Source of the DNA: Pseudohalioglobus lutimaris
Lineage (GTDB): Bacteria; Pseudomonadota; Gammaproteobacteria; Pseudomonadales; Halieaceae
Assembly (NCBI RefSeq): GCF_002866825.1
Contig: NZ_PKUS01000025.1
Coordinates: forward strand, 1 to 64,000
Reading direction: 5' to 3'
Length of the DNA stretch: 64,000 bases
The notes under the pieces are model-generated. The model ran no database searches and had not been told where the DNA came from. It worked only from the letters and a program-made list of their open reading frames with translations. The position numbers and the translations under genes were made by a program. Within the stretch, counting starts at the first letter, position 1. The number at the start of each line of letters is the position of its first letter. Positions 17,715 through 26,948 of the stretch are shown here, piece by piece.

Positions 17715-18212
17715 ATGCTCTTCAGGGGTAGCTACAACCGATCGAGTAGCTTTGCAATGATGCCTGCCCTTTCATGGGCCTGCCTCGTTATGTTGCAAGT
17801 GTTTACGGTATCAACGGCAAAAGCGATAGAGGTGCTTTCAGCAAGAGAGCTCGCCTCGCATTGTGCGCGGCTTAAGAGCAACCCGGACGGCGTGGATGGG
17901 CAGTACTGCATCCGCTATATTCAGGGCTTCATCGACGGGGCCGTGGCCACTGATGCCCGCGTGATGCTGAATGCCGAGGACGCGATAGCTGGTGAGACCT
18001 TCAGCGAGCGCGCCATGCGTACCCGGCTGCCCAGTCGTGCAGACATCAATCGAGCGGCGGGTCTCGCGGGCTTTTGTCTGGGTGATCCCCTTCACCTGCG
18101 TGATGTAGTGGACGCGGTTGTGGCAGACCTGACAGATGAAAAAATGCAGGACGAGCCGGCGATGGACGTGGTCTATTCCTCACTGCAACAACAATTCCCC
18201 TGTGAACTATGA
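17715..18212 (+). CDS. Rap1a/Tai-like exported protein coupled to mrpE
   Basis: A 165-residue exported protein: hydrophobic signal region (MPALSWACLVMLQVFTVSTAKA), then a helical domain with four cysteines (SHCARL, GQYCIRYIQGF, GFCLGD, FPCEL) that could form two disulfides. The pattern resembles the Rap1a/Tai fold, first known as type VI secretion immunity but widespread in unrelated contexts. No secretion genes are nearby. Its stop overlaps the mrpE start (ATGA), which ties it to the antiporter operon. Start could be ATG 17715 or 17757. Confidence 0.65.
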   Translation: MLFRGSYNRSSSFAMMPALSWACLVMLQVFTVSTAKAIEVLSARELASHCARLKSNPDGVDGQYCIRYIQGFIDGAVATDARVMLNAEDAIAGETFSERAMRTRLPSRADINRAAGLAGFCLGDPLHLRDVVDAVVADLTDEKMQDEPAMDVVYSSLQQQFPCEL

Positions 18213-18727
18213 GTTTATTTTCCGTCAGGCACGCCTCTCAGCGAGGTGAAGCGCGTCTCCCGGCTGTGCTGCTTTTATTGTTGGTACTGGCAGCCTCCTG
18301 GATGCTCTGGTCGGGCTTGTACAAACCCCTGCTGCTGGGACTGGGCGCCTTCTCCTGCCTGCTAAGTGCCTACCTTGGCCATCGCATGGGTTTTTTCCGC
18401 CATCAGGCCCTGATGGGATTGTTGCCGCGACTGCCCGGCTACTGGTGGTGGTTGCTCGGTGAGATTGCGATGTCGAGTATTGAGGTGGCCCGACTGATCC
18501 TCAAGCCCGCCATGCCGGTTAGCCCGGTGCTGGTTGAGCTGGAGGCTCAGAGCGAGAGTGAGGTGGGACAGGTCATTCTGGGTAACTCCATCACCTTGTC
18601 TCCGGGAACCGTCACGCTGGATGTGCACAAAGGTAAATTCCTGGTCCACTGCCTTACCAGCGAGGGTGCCGAGGCATTGCGCTCCGGTGAGGTTGCTCGT
18701 CGGGCCGCTCGATTGGAGGGCAGCTGA
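18209..18727 (+). CDS. mrpE: Mrp/Mnh antiporter subunit E
   Basis: A 172-residue membrane protein of the MrpE family. Hydrophobic segments lie near residues 20-60, then a cytoplasmic domain with the hallmark ILGNSITLSPGTVTLD near residue 130. MrpE helps assemble the multi-subunit cation/proton antiporter of the inner membrane. It is followed after 2 bases by mrpF. Confidence 0.92.
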   Translation: MSLFSVRHASQRGEARLPAVLLLLLVLAASWMLWSGLYKPLLLGLGAFSCLLSAYLGHRMGFFRHQALMGLLPRLPGYWWWLLGEIAMSSIEVARLILKPAMPVSPVLVELEAQSESEVGQVILGNSITLSPGTVTLDVHKGKFLVHCLTSEGAEALRSGEVARRAARLEGS

Positions 18728-18729
18728 GC

Positions 18730-19005
18730 ATGTACGTTGTGGTATCAGTCGCTATTCTGGTCACCATGGTACTGGCTCTGGTGAGAGCCTTGTTGGGTCC
18801 CAGTGTTTACGACCGTGTTCTGGCGGTTAACGTTTTCGGTACCAAAACGGTGTTGTTGCTGTCGGTGATAGCGTTCCTGTATGGCCGGCCGGACTTTCTG
18901 GACCTGGCGTTGGCCTATGCCCTGATCAATGTGGTTGGCATTCTTGCCGTGCTGGAGTTCTTCCAGGATCGCTCCCGAAAGAAACAGGGTGTCGACAGTG
19001 ATTGA
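18730..19005 (+). CDS. mrpF: Mrp/Mnh antiporter subunit F
   Basis: A 91-residue protein with three transmembrane helices. The typical LLGPSVYDRVLAVNVFGTKTVLL motif region, with the conserved DR..A.N pattern, spans residues 20-42. It is a small structural subunit of the antiporter. Confidence 0.9.
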   Translation: MYVVVSVAILVTMVLALVRALLGPSVYDRVLAVNVFGTKTVLLLSVIAFLYGRPDFLDLALAYALINVVGILAVLEFFQDRSRKKQGVDSD

Positions 19006-19336
19006 TATTGGGCTGGACATACTCAGTTGGGTATTACTGACTCTGGGGGGCGCCTGCGTGCTGATCGGCGGTATCGGTGGCCTGCGGCTGCCCGACTTCT
19101 ATACGCGCATCCACGCTGCCAGCCTTACCGATACCATGGCGACCCTGCTCATTTTTGTTGGCATGATGCTGCAGTCTGGCTGGTCACTGGCCACGATGAA
19201 ACTGTTTGCCATTATGCTGTTCCTGCTGCTCACCGGGCCTACGGCCACCTATGCACTGGCGAATGCCGCGTTGTTGTCTGGTCTCAAGCCGGGCGATAAG
19301 GGCGCACAGGGAAAATACGGGGAAAACGTCGAATAA
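18998..19336 (+). CDS. mrpG: Mrp/Mnh antiporter subunit G
   Basis: About 112 residues with three transmembrane helices and the signature GGLRLPDFYTRIHAASLTDT. The start is probably GTG at 18998, overlapping the mrpF stop; GTG at 18989 is an alternative. The open frame back to 18929 lies inside mrpF. Its last base overlaps the next ATG (TAATG). Confidence 0.9.
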   Translation: MIDIGLDILSWVLLTLGGACVLIGGIGGLRLPDFYTRIHAASLTDTMATLLIFVGMMLQSGWSLATMKLFAIMLFLLLTGPTATYALANAALLSGLKPGDKGAQGKYGENVE

Positions 19337-20316
19337 TGATCTATGTATTTGCGCTGTTCCTGCTGACGTTGTTGGTGATTACCGCAGTCGCCATTGTGCA
19401 CACGCACAATCTTTTCGTGGCGGTGATGCTGACCTCTATTTTCAGCCTGTTGATGGCTACCAACTTTTTTATACTCGACGCCGCTGATGTGGCACTGACC
19501 GAGGCCGCCGTGGGAGCCGGCGTGACCACCGTGATCTTCCTCAGCGCCCTGGCCCTGACCGGGGAATGGGAGAAACCGCGACGCGGTGGCCGTGTCATTA
19601 CCATCGGTACAGTTGTTGTGCTGGCCCTGCTGATTATCTACGCCACCTTCGACAAGCCGCGCCTGGGTGACCCGGATGCGCCCGTACATCAACACGTTGC
19701 ACCCTGGTATCTGGAGAAGACACCTGAGCACATTGATATTCCCAATGTGGTCACTGCTATCCTGGGCAGCTATCGCGGTTACGACACACTTGGCGAAGTG
19801 CTGGTGGTTTTTGTTGCCTGTATCGGTGTGCTGTTTATTCTCGGCGTCAAGCCTGCCGGGCAATCCACGGTGTTGCCCGCGCAACCATCGGGTTTGCGCC
19901 ATCACCTGATACCGCAAGTGGTTGGGCGCTTGCTGGTGCCCTTTATCGTGCTGTTCGGGCTTTATGTGCAGTTTCATGGTGAGTATGGCCCGGGGGGCGG
20001 ATTCCAGGCGGGCGCGATTATTGCCACTGGCGTCATCCTTTACGCCCTGCTCGAAGGCGAGGCGGAGGCATTGCGCGCGGTACCGCGCTCGGTGCTGTTG
20101 GCGTTGGTCGTGGGCGGTGCCTTGCTCTATGGCGCGGTGGGCGTGGTGTGTATGCTCAAGGGCGGGGCCTTCCTCGATTATTCGGTGCTTGCCGCCGACC
20201 CGGTATTAGGGCAGCAGTTGGGTATCCTGGTTATTGAGGCGGGTGTAGGTATGGCGGTATGTGGTGCGCTGTTGTCCATCTTTCATGCGTTCGCCGCGCG
20301 CGAGGGCGTCGCATGA
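19336..20316 (+). CDS. mrpB: Fused DUF4040-MbhE-MrpB antiporter subunit
   Basis: A 326-residue membrane protein that joins three parts found separately in archaeal Mbh complexes. Residues 1-75 are a DUF4040 (MbhD, MrpA C-terminal) segment with ADVALTEAAVGAGVTTV. Residues about 80-175 are MbhE-like with NVVTAILGSYRGYDTLGE. Residues about 195-326 are MrpB with LFGLYVQFHGEYGPGGGFQAGA. There is no NuoL-type antiporter domain, so this is not a full MrpA. Confidence 0.88.
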   Translation: MIYVFALFLLTLLVITAVAIVHTHNLFVAVMLTSIFSLLMATNFFILDAADVALTEAAVGAGVTTVIFLSALALTGEWEKPRRGGRVITIGTVVVLALLIIYATFDKPRLGDPDAPVHQHVAPWYLEKTPEHIDIPNVVTAILGSYRGYDTLGEVLVVFVACIGVLFILGVKPAGQSTVLPAQPSGLRHHLIPQVVGRLLVPFIVLFGLYVQFHGEYGPGGGFQAGAIIATGVILYALLEGEAEALRAVPRSVLLALVVGGALLYGAVGVVCMLKGGAFLDYSVLAADPVLGQQLGILVIEAGVGMAVCGALLSIFHAFAAREGVA

Positions 20317-20672
20317 AACTGCTGGAGCTACTTGGCTATTACAACTACTGGGTGTTCGCTATCGTATTGATGGTAGGCCTGTACGCAGTGATCAGCAAAG
20401 CCAACCTGATCAAAAAACTTATCGGCCTGTCGATTTTCCAGTCTGCGGTGTTTCTGCTGTATATCACCATGGATAAAGTGGAAGGCGGCACCGCGCCGAT
20501 CATTCAGGCCGGCGTAGAGGACCAGATATTTTCCAACCCGCTGCCGCAGGTGTTGATACTCACAGCGATCGTTGTTGGGGTATCCACGCTCGCCCTGGGT
20601 CTGGCCATTGTGGTTCGTATCAAGGAATCCTATGGCACCATTGAAGAGTACGAGATCCTGGACGCTGACTGA
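20313..20672 (+). CDS. mrpC: Mrp/Mnh antiporter subunit C (NuoK-like)
   Basis: A 119-residue NuoK-like protein with three transmembrane helices and the MrpC motif NPLPQVLILTAIVVGVS near residue 75. ATG at 20313 overlaps the previous stop (ATGA); the open frame from 20259 is an overlap artefact. Confidence 0.9.
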   Translation: MKLLELLGYYNYWVFAIVLMVGLYAVISKANLIKKLIGLSIFQSAVFLLYITMDKVEGGTAPIIQAGVEDQIFSNPLPQVLILTAIVVGVSTLALGLAIVVRIKESYGTIEEYEILDAD

Positions 20673-20677
20673 TTGAT

Positions 20678-22168
20678 ATGAACCTTACCGACCAGCTTCC
20701 CGCATTGCAGGTAGTGGTGCCGATGTTGTCCGCACCGCTGATAGTCCTGTTGCAACCACGTGGCCTGGCCTGGGCCGGCGCGACCGCTGCCGGGCTGGTG
20801 AGTTTTGCCATTGCCGTGGCGCTGGCCAGTGCCGTGCTGGGCGGCGAGACACTGACCTATTCCATGGGGGGCTGGCCCGCTCCCTATGGCATAGCCTTGG
20901 AGGTTGATGCGTTCAGTGCGCTTCTGCTGCTGATCGTAACCGGGGCGGGAGCCGCTGCACTACTCGCCGCCAGGCCCAGCGTGGACAAGCAGATAGAGCT
21001 TGGGTTACAGCCGCTTTTCTACGCTGCCTGGCTGCTGGGCCTCACCGGCCTTGTCGGCATTGTGGTGTCTGCAGACGCCTTCAATATTTTTGTATTCATG
21101 GAAATTTCTTCGCTGGCCAGCTATATCCTGATCGCCGGTGGGCCTGATCGCCGCGCGCTGCCTGCCGTGTTCAAGTACCTGATCATGGGCACCATTGGCG
21201 CGACGTTCTACCTGATTGGTGTCGGCCTTATCTACATGATGACCGGCACGCTCAACCTCGCTGATATGGAAGCGCGCATCGGGGACGTAGTGGCGCTCAA
21301 CCCGATATTGGTGGCGGCCGGATTTATCACCATCGGGCTGGCGCTAAAGGCTGCTGTGTTCCCGCTGCATGTGTGGCTGCCGAATGCCTACACCCACTCG
21401 CCGCATATGGTGACGGTTTTCCTGGCCGCCTGTGCGACCAAGGTAGCGCTGTACGTGTTGATTCGCTTCGACACCTCGGTATTCCAGGCCAAGCTCGATA
21501 CCCATGAAATGCAGTTCGCCTTGTTTGCGATGCCGCTGGCTATTCTCGGCATTCTGGTGGCTTCCGCAGTCGCCATGTTTGAAGGGCACCTCAAGCGATT
21601 GCTGGCCACGTCGTCGGTCGCGCAAATTGGCTACATTCTGCTGGGTGCCAGTTTTGTCAGCCACGCGGGACTCACTGCCGGCGTCATGCATATGTTCAAT
21701 CACGCCCTGGCCAAGGGTGGACTGTTCCTCGCCGTGGCCTGTATTGGCTACCACTATCGCGACCTGCGCCTGAGTCAGCTTGGTGGTGTCGCTGCACGCA
21801 TGCCCTGGACGTGTGGCGCGTTGTTACTGTGCGGGTTGAGCCTGATCGGCATCCCCGGCACCGCGGGCTTTATCAGCAAGTGGTTGCTGATTACGGCCGC
21901 GCTGGAGAGCGGCCCCTGGGGCTGGACGCTGGTAGCGGTGATCCTGGTCAGTTCACTGATGGCGGTGGTATATATCTGGCGAATCGTCGAGGCGCTTTAT
22001 TTCCAGGCGCCTGTTGAAAGCGACACGCCCGTTTCGGAGGCGCCTCTACAACTCTTGCTGGTGACCTGGGGTGTTGCGCTCTTGAACGTTGTTTTCGGCC
22101 TGTTTCCTGCGATCCCGCTGGCGTTGGCTAACGCCAGCGCCAGTCTGTTGACCGGGGGTGCGCCATGA
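20678..22168 (+). CDS. mrpD: Mrp/Mnh antiporter subunit D (NuoL/M/N family)
   Basis: A 496-residue, about 14-helix antiporter-like subunit. It keeps the ion-path residues: Glu in NIFVFMEISSLASY near residue 141, Lys in LALKAAVFPLHVWLPNAY near residue 223, and a second lysine in ACATKVALYVLI. It is one of three such subunits in this operon and the closest to canonical MrpD. Confidence 0.92.
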   Translation: MNLTDQLPALQVVVPMLSAPLIVLLQPRGLAWAGATAAGLVSFAIAVALASAVLGGETLTYSMGGWPAPYGIALEVDAFSALLLLIVTGAGAAALLAARPSVDKQIELGLQPLFYAAWLLGLTGLVGIVVSADAFNIFVFMEISSLASYILIAGGPDRRALPAVFKYLIMGTIGATFYLIGVGLIYMMTGTLNLADMEARIGDVVALNPILVAAGFITIGLALKAAVFPLHVWLPNAYTHSPHMVTVFLAACATKVALYVLIRFDTSVFQAKLDTHEMQFALFAMPLAILGILVASAVAMFEGHLKRLLATSSVAQIGYILLGASFVSHAGLTAGVMHMFNHALAKGGLFLAVACIGYHYRDLRLSQLGGVAARMPWTCGALLLCGLSLIGIPGTAGFISKWLLITAALESGPWGWTLVAVILVSSLMAVVYIWRIVEALYFQAPVESDTPVSEAPLQLLLVTWGVALLNVVFGLFPAIPLALANASASLLTGGAP

Positions 22169-23631
22169 GCCCGGAGACGGCCATCCTGGTCGCCATCAGC
22201 CTGCCATTGGCAGGCGCGCTGGCAATCGCTCTGTCCGGGCGCATCCACCCCAATCTGCGCGAGGGGGTAACCCTGGCGACTGCGGCTGCCCTTATCTGGG
22301 TGGTCTGGGGCCTATTGCCAACGCTGATGGCCGGCGGCAGGCCGGCTGTTGAGGTAAGCCAGATCATGCCGGGGCTGACCATCGCCTTTCGCGTTGAGCC
22401 GTTGGGCATGTTATTCGCGGCCCTGGCGTCCGGGCTGTGGCTGATCAATTCCATCTACTCCATAGGCTACATGCGCGGTAACGCAGAGAAAAACCAGACG
22501 CGCTTTTACGTCTGCTTCGCGCTGTCGCTCGCTGCCACCATGGGCGTGGCTTTCTCCGGTAACCTCCTGACCCTGTTTTTGTTCTATGAACTGCTCACGC
22601 TGTCCACCTACCCACTGGTGGCGCACAAGGGCGATGAGGCCACCGTGCGCTCGGCACGTGTTTACCTGGGCATTCTGCTCAGCACCTCCATAGGTTTGTT
22701 CCTGCCCGCTATTATCTGGACGTATATGGTGGCCGGAACGGGTGATTTCGTTCTGGGCGGCATCTTGTCGGGCAAGCTGGCGGGCCCGGAGGTAGGCCTG
22801 TTGCTGGGCTTGTTTGTCTATGGTATCGGCAAGGCCGCGGTGATGCCGGCGCATCGCTGGCTGCCGGCGGCGATGGTCGCACCCACACCGGTCAGTGCCC
22901 TGCTGCACGCTGTTGCCGTGGTCAAGACCGGCGTTTTTGCGATTACCAAGATTATTGTTTATATATTCGGCGTCGATTTTCTGTTCGCCACGCCCAGCTC
23001 CGGCTGGTTGCTGTACGTGGCGGCATTCACCATCATCGTCGCCAGCCTGGTGGCCCTGCGGCAAACCAATATCAAGCGCCTGCTGGCCTATTCAACGATC
23101 GCCCAGCTCTCCTACGTGGTGATGGCCGCGGCCATTCTCAAACCGCTGGCTGAGGTCGGCGCCGCGATTCATATGGTGGCGCATGCCTTTGGCAAAATCA
23201 CCCTGTTCTTCGCCGCCGGTGCCATCTATGTGGCGTCGAAGAAAACAGAAATATACCAGCTGCGCGGCATTGGCAGGCGCATGCCCTGGACCATGGCTGC
23301 GTTTACCATCGGCGCCCTGAGTATGATTGGCGTCCCGCCCACTGCCGGCTTCGTCTCCAAGTGGTATATCCTGGCCGGCGCCTTCGAGGCGGAAAACCTG
23401 GTGGCGGTGTTCACTATCATTGCCAGTACGGTTTTGAATGCCGCCTACTTCCTGCCGATTTTGTACATGGCCTGGTTCGAGCGCGAAGAGCCCGGCGGCA
23501 AAGAACATGGTGAGGCGCCTTTTGCCGCGGTGCTGGCGCTGTGTATCACCGCGCTGCTGACGCTGGGCTTTTTCCTGTTCAATGGGCCGGTGATTGAACT
23601 TGAGAGCCAGGTCGTGAGGGGGCTCACCTGA
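22165..23631 (+). CDS. Second NuoL/M/N-type antiporter subunit
   Basis: A 488-residue paralogue of the previous gene. The conserved acidic and basic residues are present: Glu in LFYELLTLSTYPLV near residue 141, Lys in YGIGKAAVMPAHRWLPAA near residue 226, and Lys in HAVAVVKTGVFAI. It overlaps mrpD by 4 bases. In Mbh-like modules an extra copy supplies another half-channel. Confidence 0.88.
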   Translation: MSPETAILVAISLPLAGALAIALSGRIHPNLREGVTLATAAALIWVVWGLLPTLMAGGRPAVEVSQIMPGLTIAFRVEPLGMLFAALASGLWLINSIYSIGYMRGNAEKNQTRFYVCFALSLAATMGVAFSGNLLTLFLFYELLTLSTYPLVAHKGDEATVRSARVYLGILLSTSIGLFLPAIIWTYMVAGTGDFVLGGILSGKLAGPEVGLLLGLFVYGIGKAAVMPAHRWLPAAMVAPTPVSALLHAVAVVKTGVFAITKIIVYIFGVDFLFATPSSGWLLYVAAFTIIVASLVALRQTNIKRLLAYSTIAQLSYVVMAAAILKPLAEVGAAIHMVAHAFGKITLFFAAGAIYVASKKTEIYQLRGIGRRMPWTMAAFTIGALSMIGVPPTAGFVSKWYILAGAFEAENLVAVFTIIASTVLNAAYFLPILYMAWFEREEPGGKEHGEAPFAAVLALCITALLTLGFFLFNGPVIELESQVVRGLT

Positions 23632-23966
23632 TGAGTGACAACAGTAAACATAGTCAGGCGGATGAACAGCTGCACTGGCTGGTTCGACCAGCCACCATTC
23701 GCAAGCTGTGGATAGGCTTCAGTGTTGTGCTCGCGCTCACGGTTGTAGCCCAGTCAGTAATCTATGTGAAAGGCTACTTCGGCATCGATGCCTGGTTTGG
23801 TTTTGGTGCCGTGTACGGTTTTGCCAGCTGCCTGCTGATGGTACTGGTGGCCAAAGTGCTGGGCGTGGTGCTCAAGCGCCCAGGGGACTATTACCAGGAA
23901 CCGGGCGCTACGCATTCAACCAATGACAGCAAGCGCGTTGTAGAGGAGTCCGTCGATGGGACTTGA
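23631..23966 (+). CDS. Small two-helix membrane protein of the Mrp operon
   Basis: A 111-residue protein with two predicted helices: IGFSVVLALTVVAQSVIYV near residues 29-47 and FGAVYGFASCLLMVLVAKVL near 56-77, flanked by polar tails. I do not know its function. Its start and stop overlap both neighbouring antiporter subunits, so it is probably an accessory subunit of the same complex. Confidence 0.75.
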   Translation: MSDNSKHSQADEQLHWLVRPATIRKLWIGFSVVLALTVVAQSVIYVKGYFGIDAWFGFGAVYGFASCLLMVLVAKVLGVVLKRPGDYYQEPGATHSTNDSKRVVEESVDGT

Positions 23967-25665
23967 AACGCTCTCCCCCGCGCTGATCCTGTTACTGGCG
24001 GCCGTGCTCATCGGTCTGCTCAGGGGGCACGCGCGCACCGCGGTTGTGTTGTTGGCGCCACTGCTCACACTGTGGGCCGTGTGGCAGGTACCCGACGGTG
24101 TGCAGGGCACGGTAAAGTTTCTCTCCTACTATATTGAGCCTGTTGAAGGTTCTCCCCTGCGGCGTTTGTTTGCCACGGTTTTTGCCATCATGGTGTTCGT
24201 CGGCGGACTTTATGCCTACCGTGTGGCGCGATGGTACGAGCTCTCGGCAGCCTTTGCCTATGCGTCAGGGGCAGTGGGCGTTTGTTTCGCCGGTGACCTG
24301 ATTACCCTGTTCCTCTACTGGGAATTGATGGCCCTGTTCTCCACGGTTGTGGTGTGGTGTGGTGGCACGCCTGCGGCGCGGGCTGCAGGTATACGTTATG
24401 CCATCATGCACCTGCTGGGCGGTGTCATACTCAAGGTGGGTATCGAGGGAGTGGTCGTCGGTACCGGCTCCATCCAGGTCCAGCCCATGCTCGCCCACGA
24501 TTTCAGTACCTGGATGATACTCATCGGTATCCTGATAAACGCTGCTGCGCCTCCCGTTTCAGCCTGGTTGGCCGACGCCTATCCGGAATCCAGCCCCACG
24601 GGCTCCGTTTTCCTGTCGGCGTTTACCACCAAGACCGCGGTACTGGCACTCATCCTGCTGTTCCCCGGGGAACCGGTACTGATCGGTGTTGGCCTGTTCA
24701 TGGTGATGTACGGGATTATCTATGCGCTGCTGGAGAATGATGCCCGGCGCATACTGGCGTACTCCATTGTCAACCAGGTTGGCTTCATGGTTTGCGCCGT
24801 GGGCATCGGCACGCAGATGGCGCTCAACGGCGCAGCGGCGCATGCCTTTGCGCATATCATCTATAAAGCGCTGTTGTTCATGAGTGCCGGCGTGGTTATC
24901 TATCGCACCGGCAAGAGCAAGTGTACGGACCTGGGCGGCCTGTTCCGTACCATGCCGTTGACCACAGCCTGCGGCATTATCGGTGCACTGGCGATTTCCA
25001 GTTTTCCGCTCACTTCCGGCTTCACCACCAAAAGCATGATTTCCCAGGCCGCGGTGGATGAAAGTCTGGTTGTGGTTTACATGCTGCTGACTGCCGCCTC
25101 CGCTGGCGTATTCCTGCACGCGGGTATCAAGTTTCCCTGGTTTGTCTTTTTCCAACGTGATTCAGGACTGCGTCCCAAGGACGCCCCCTGGAATATGGGC
25201 CTGGCGATGGTTCTCTTCGCCGGTCTGTGCATTGTTCTCGGTGTGTTCCCCGAACTGCTCTATTCGCTGTTGCCCTACCCGGTGGAGTACGTGCCCTATA
25301 CGGCGGGCAAGGTGCTGTTTTATCTGCAACTGCTGCTGTTCTCTGGCCTTGCGTTCTTCGTGCTGCTGCCGTTGATGAAGCGTACCGAGACCATAAGCCT
25401 GGACACCGACTGGCTGTGGCGTCGTGCCGGACCTGCGCTGCTCCGACTGGCTGAGAAGGGACTTGCGATAATGGGGGCCGTTATCGACAGGCTGCGGTTG
25501 CGCTCGCAGCAGCTTGCCCAGCGCCTGGCCACGCGTTACCTCGGCCAGCCCCACACAGCCGACAGCAAGGAACGTGGCGTGTTCGCGCGCTCCTGGCCGA
25601 TCGGCACGACAGCTTTGTGGATCGCAGGTCTGCTCTCGGCGTATGTGTTGTTGTATTACCTGTAA
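23956..25665 (+). CDS. Third, degenerate NuoL/M/N-type antiporter subunit
   Basis: A 569-residue polytopic protein of the same family with an extended C-terminus (about residues 470-569) ending in another helix. Glu in LFLYWELMALFSTV near residue 120 is kept. The helix-7 motif, GxKAAxxPxHxWLP in its two sisters, reads INAAAPPVSAWLADAY here: the lysine is Asn and the histidine is lost. Lys in AFTTKTAVLAL is kept. It may be a structural or altered ion path. No terminator follows. Confidence 0.85.
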   Translation: MGLETLSPALILLLAAVLIGLLRGHARTAVVLLAPLLTLWAVWQVPDGVQGTVKFLSYYIEPVEGSPLRRLFATVFAIMVFVGGLYAYRVARWYELSAAFAYASGAVGVCFAGDLITLFLYWELMALFSTVVVWCGGTPAARAAGIRYAIMHLLGGVILKVGIEGVVVGTGSIQVQPMLAHDFSTWMILIGILINAAAPPVSAWLADAYPESSPTGSVFLSAFTTKTAVLALILLFPGEPVLIGVGLFMVMYGIIYALLENDARRILAYSIVNQVGFMVCAVGIGTQMALNGAAAHAFAHIIYKALLFMSAGVVIYRTGKSKCTDLGGLFRTMPLTTACGIIGALAISSFPLTSGFTTKSMISQAAVDESLVVVYMLLTAASAGVFLHAGIKFPWFVFFQRDSGLRPKDAPWNMGLAMVLFAGLCIVLGVFPELLYSLLPYPVEYVPYTAGKVLFYLQLLLFSGLAFFVLLPLMKRTETISLDTDWLWRRAGPALLRLAEKGLAIMGAVIDRLRLRSQQLAQRLATRYLGQPHTADSKERGVFARSWPIGTTALWIAGLLSAYVLLYYL

Positions 25666-25791
25666 CCTTCCTGAACACCTGGTGTGGGGTGCATCAAAGG
25701 CCGATTCTATGCGCTGGGTCTGCTCACAAAGGCTGGTAACCGAGAATGGACGAGGGCAGACGAATCCAGTGTCTCTTTAGCGCACCGGTTG

Positions 25792-26940
25792 TCAGCGGCG
25801 GCGCCGCTGGTCGTCCCGGGCAGCCAGGAATATCGCCGAGATTCCGCTGATAGCCGAGGCCAGGGCAACCACCACCACGGTGGTAACGACCCCCCGATGA
25901 AGAAAAACGGCTACCAGTGCCGGCCCCATGGAAACCCCCAGGGCCTCTACACCCGGAGCCAAAGGTAGCAATGGTCTGGCCGCGGGTGAATGGGCGATGC
26001 TGCCCAGAAAGTTGGCGATGCCCAGATTCCACGAAAAGCCCCAGAGTGAAATCGCCAGCAGATAGGCGAGCGGCCCTCCGCCAAAACTGAACACGGACAT
26101 TGCAATACACTGCATAACCAGCACGGAGAGCAGCAGTGACTCGCGCCTGATTCGATTACTCATTGCCAGGGCAGTGAGTGACCCTGCCGCCTGGCAGACC
26201 AGTGAAAGACTCAAGTACAGACCTAGTTTGCCACCCTGCACGCCGCTGGCGTCACCGAGAGATTCCGCATAGGTCCAGACTGCACCCAGGTTCACGGCAT
26301 AGGTAAATAAACCGATAGTGGGAAGCAGGCTCGCCGGTCGAGTCAGGTGAAGGTGGGTCAGGTTCGCCGCTTTTGATGTCTCTCTCGCAGGCAGGCGGCC
26401 GCTGAGGACCAGGCCCAGTGTAGCGGTTCCGGCGATCAGGCTGGTAACAGATGTCCAATCCCAGTTAATACCAAGGGGGGGCAGCAGCGCCAGTGCGCAG
26501 ACGGCATAGATCATGTTTGACAGGCTGAGCAGGGCGAAGGCAGCGGTCGCATTGCTGCGCCGACCGAGTAACACGAGGGCGCCAGAATAGGCCAGACCGT
26601 CTCCAAGCAGGCCGGTCAAGAATCTGAGCAGAAGTAACCCTTCGAAGCCGCTGGCATATTGTGACGAGAGATTGCCCGCGAGGATGCCGACCAGACCCAG
26701 GCGGCAGAGCACTGCACAGCCCAGTCGCGGTGCGAGTAACAAGCTGAACAGCGACGCGAGTGCCAGGCCAGCGATTTCGGCAGTCATCAGATAACCGATT
26801 TGGCTGTCGCTCAGGGCCAGCGCATCACTGGCAGCTGGAAGCAATACCGGGGCGAGGTTAAAAGCGGCTGCACCACTCATGCCCGCAAGCAGAACGGCGG
26901 GCAGCTGCAAGGGTGTGGCCTCGCGGGCCCGAATACGCAT
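25792..26940 (-). CDS. MFS transporter
   Basis: A 382-residue protein with about twelve hydrophobic helices and the MFS layout (N-half with GYLMTAEIAGLALAS, loop between helices 2 and 3 LLAPRLG). Substrate unknown. It lies 8 bases after the winged-helix regulator gene on the same strand, so the two form an operon that diverges from the ureohydrolase cluster; import or export of that cluster's substrate is a reasonable guess. It converges with the Mrp operon over a 126-base gap in which I see no clear terminator. Confidence 0.8.
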   Translation of the reverse strand: MRIRAREATPLQLPAVLLAGMSGAAAFNLAPVLLPAASDALALSDSQIGYLMTAEIAGLALASLFSLLLAPRLGCAVLCRLGLVGILAGNLSSQYASGFEGLLLLRFLTGLLGDGLAYSGALVLLGRRSNATAAFALLSLSNMIYAVCALALLPPLGINWDWTSVTSLIAGTATLGLVLSGRLPARETSKAANLTHLHLTRPASLLPTIGLFTYAVNLGAVWTYAESLGDASGVQGGKLGLYLSLSLVCQAAGSLTALAMSNRIRRESLLLSVLVMQCIAMSVFSFGGGPLAYLLAISLWGFSWNLGIANFLGSIAHSPAARPLLPLAPGVEALGVSMGPALVAVFLHRGVVTTVVVVALASAISGISAIFLAARDDQRRRR

Positions 26941-26948
26941 TCCCGCGT

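Noticed and set aside
17715-18212. Type VI secretion immunity gene
   Set aside because: Rap1a resemblance alone; no effector, Tss or Hcp gene is present.
18209-25665. Membrane-bound hydrogenase or complex I
   Set aside because: The membrane subunits are present, but no hydrogenase large or small subunit, NuoH-type subunit or iron-sulfur subunit is in the window.
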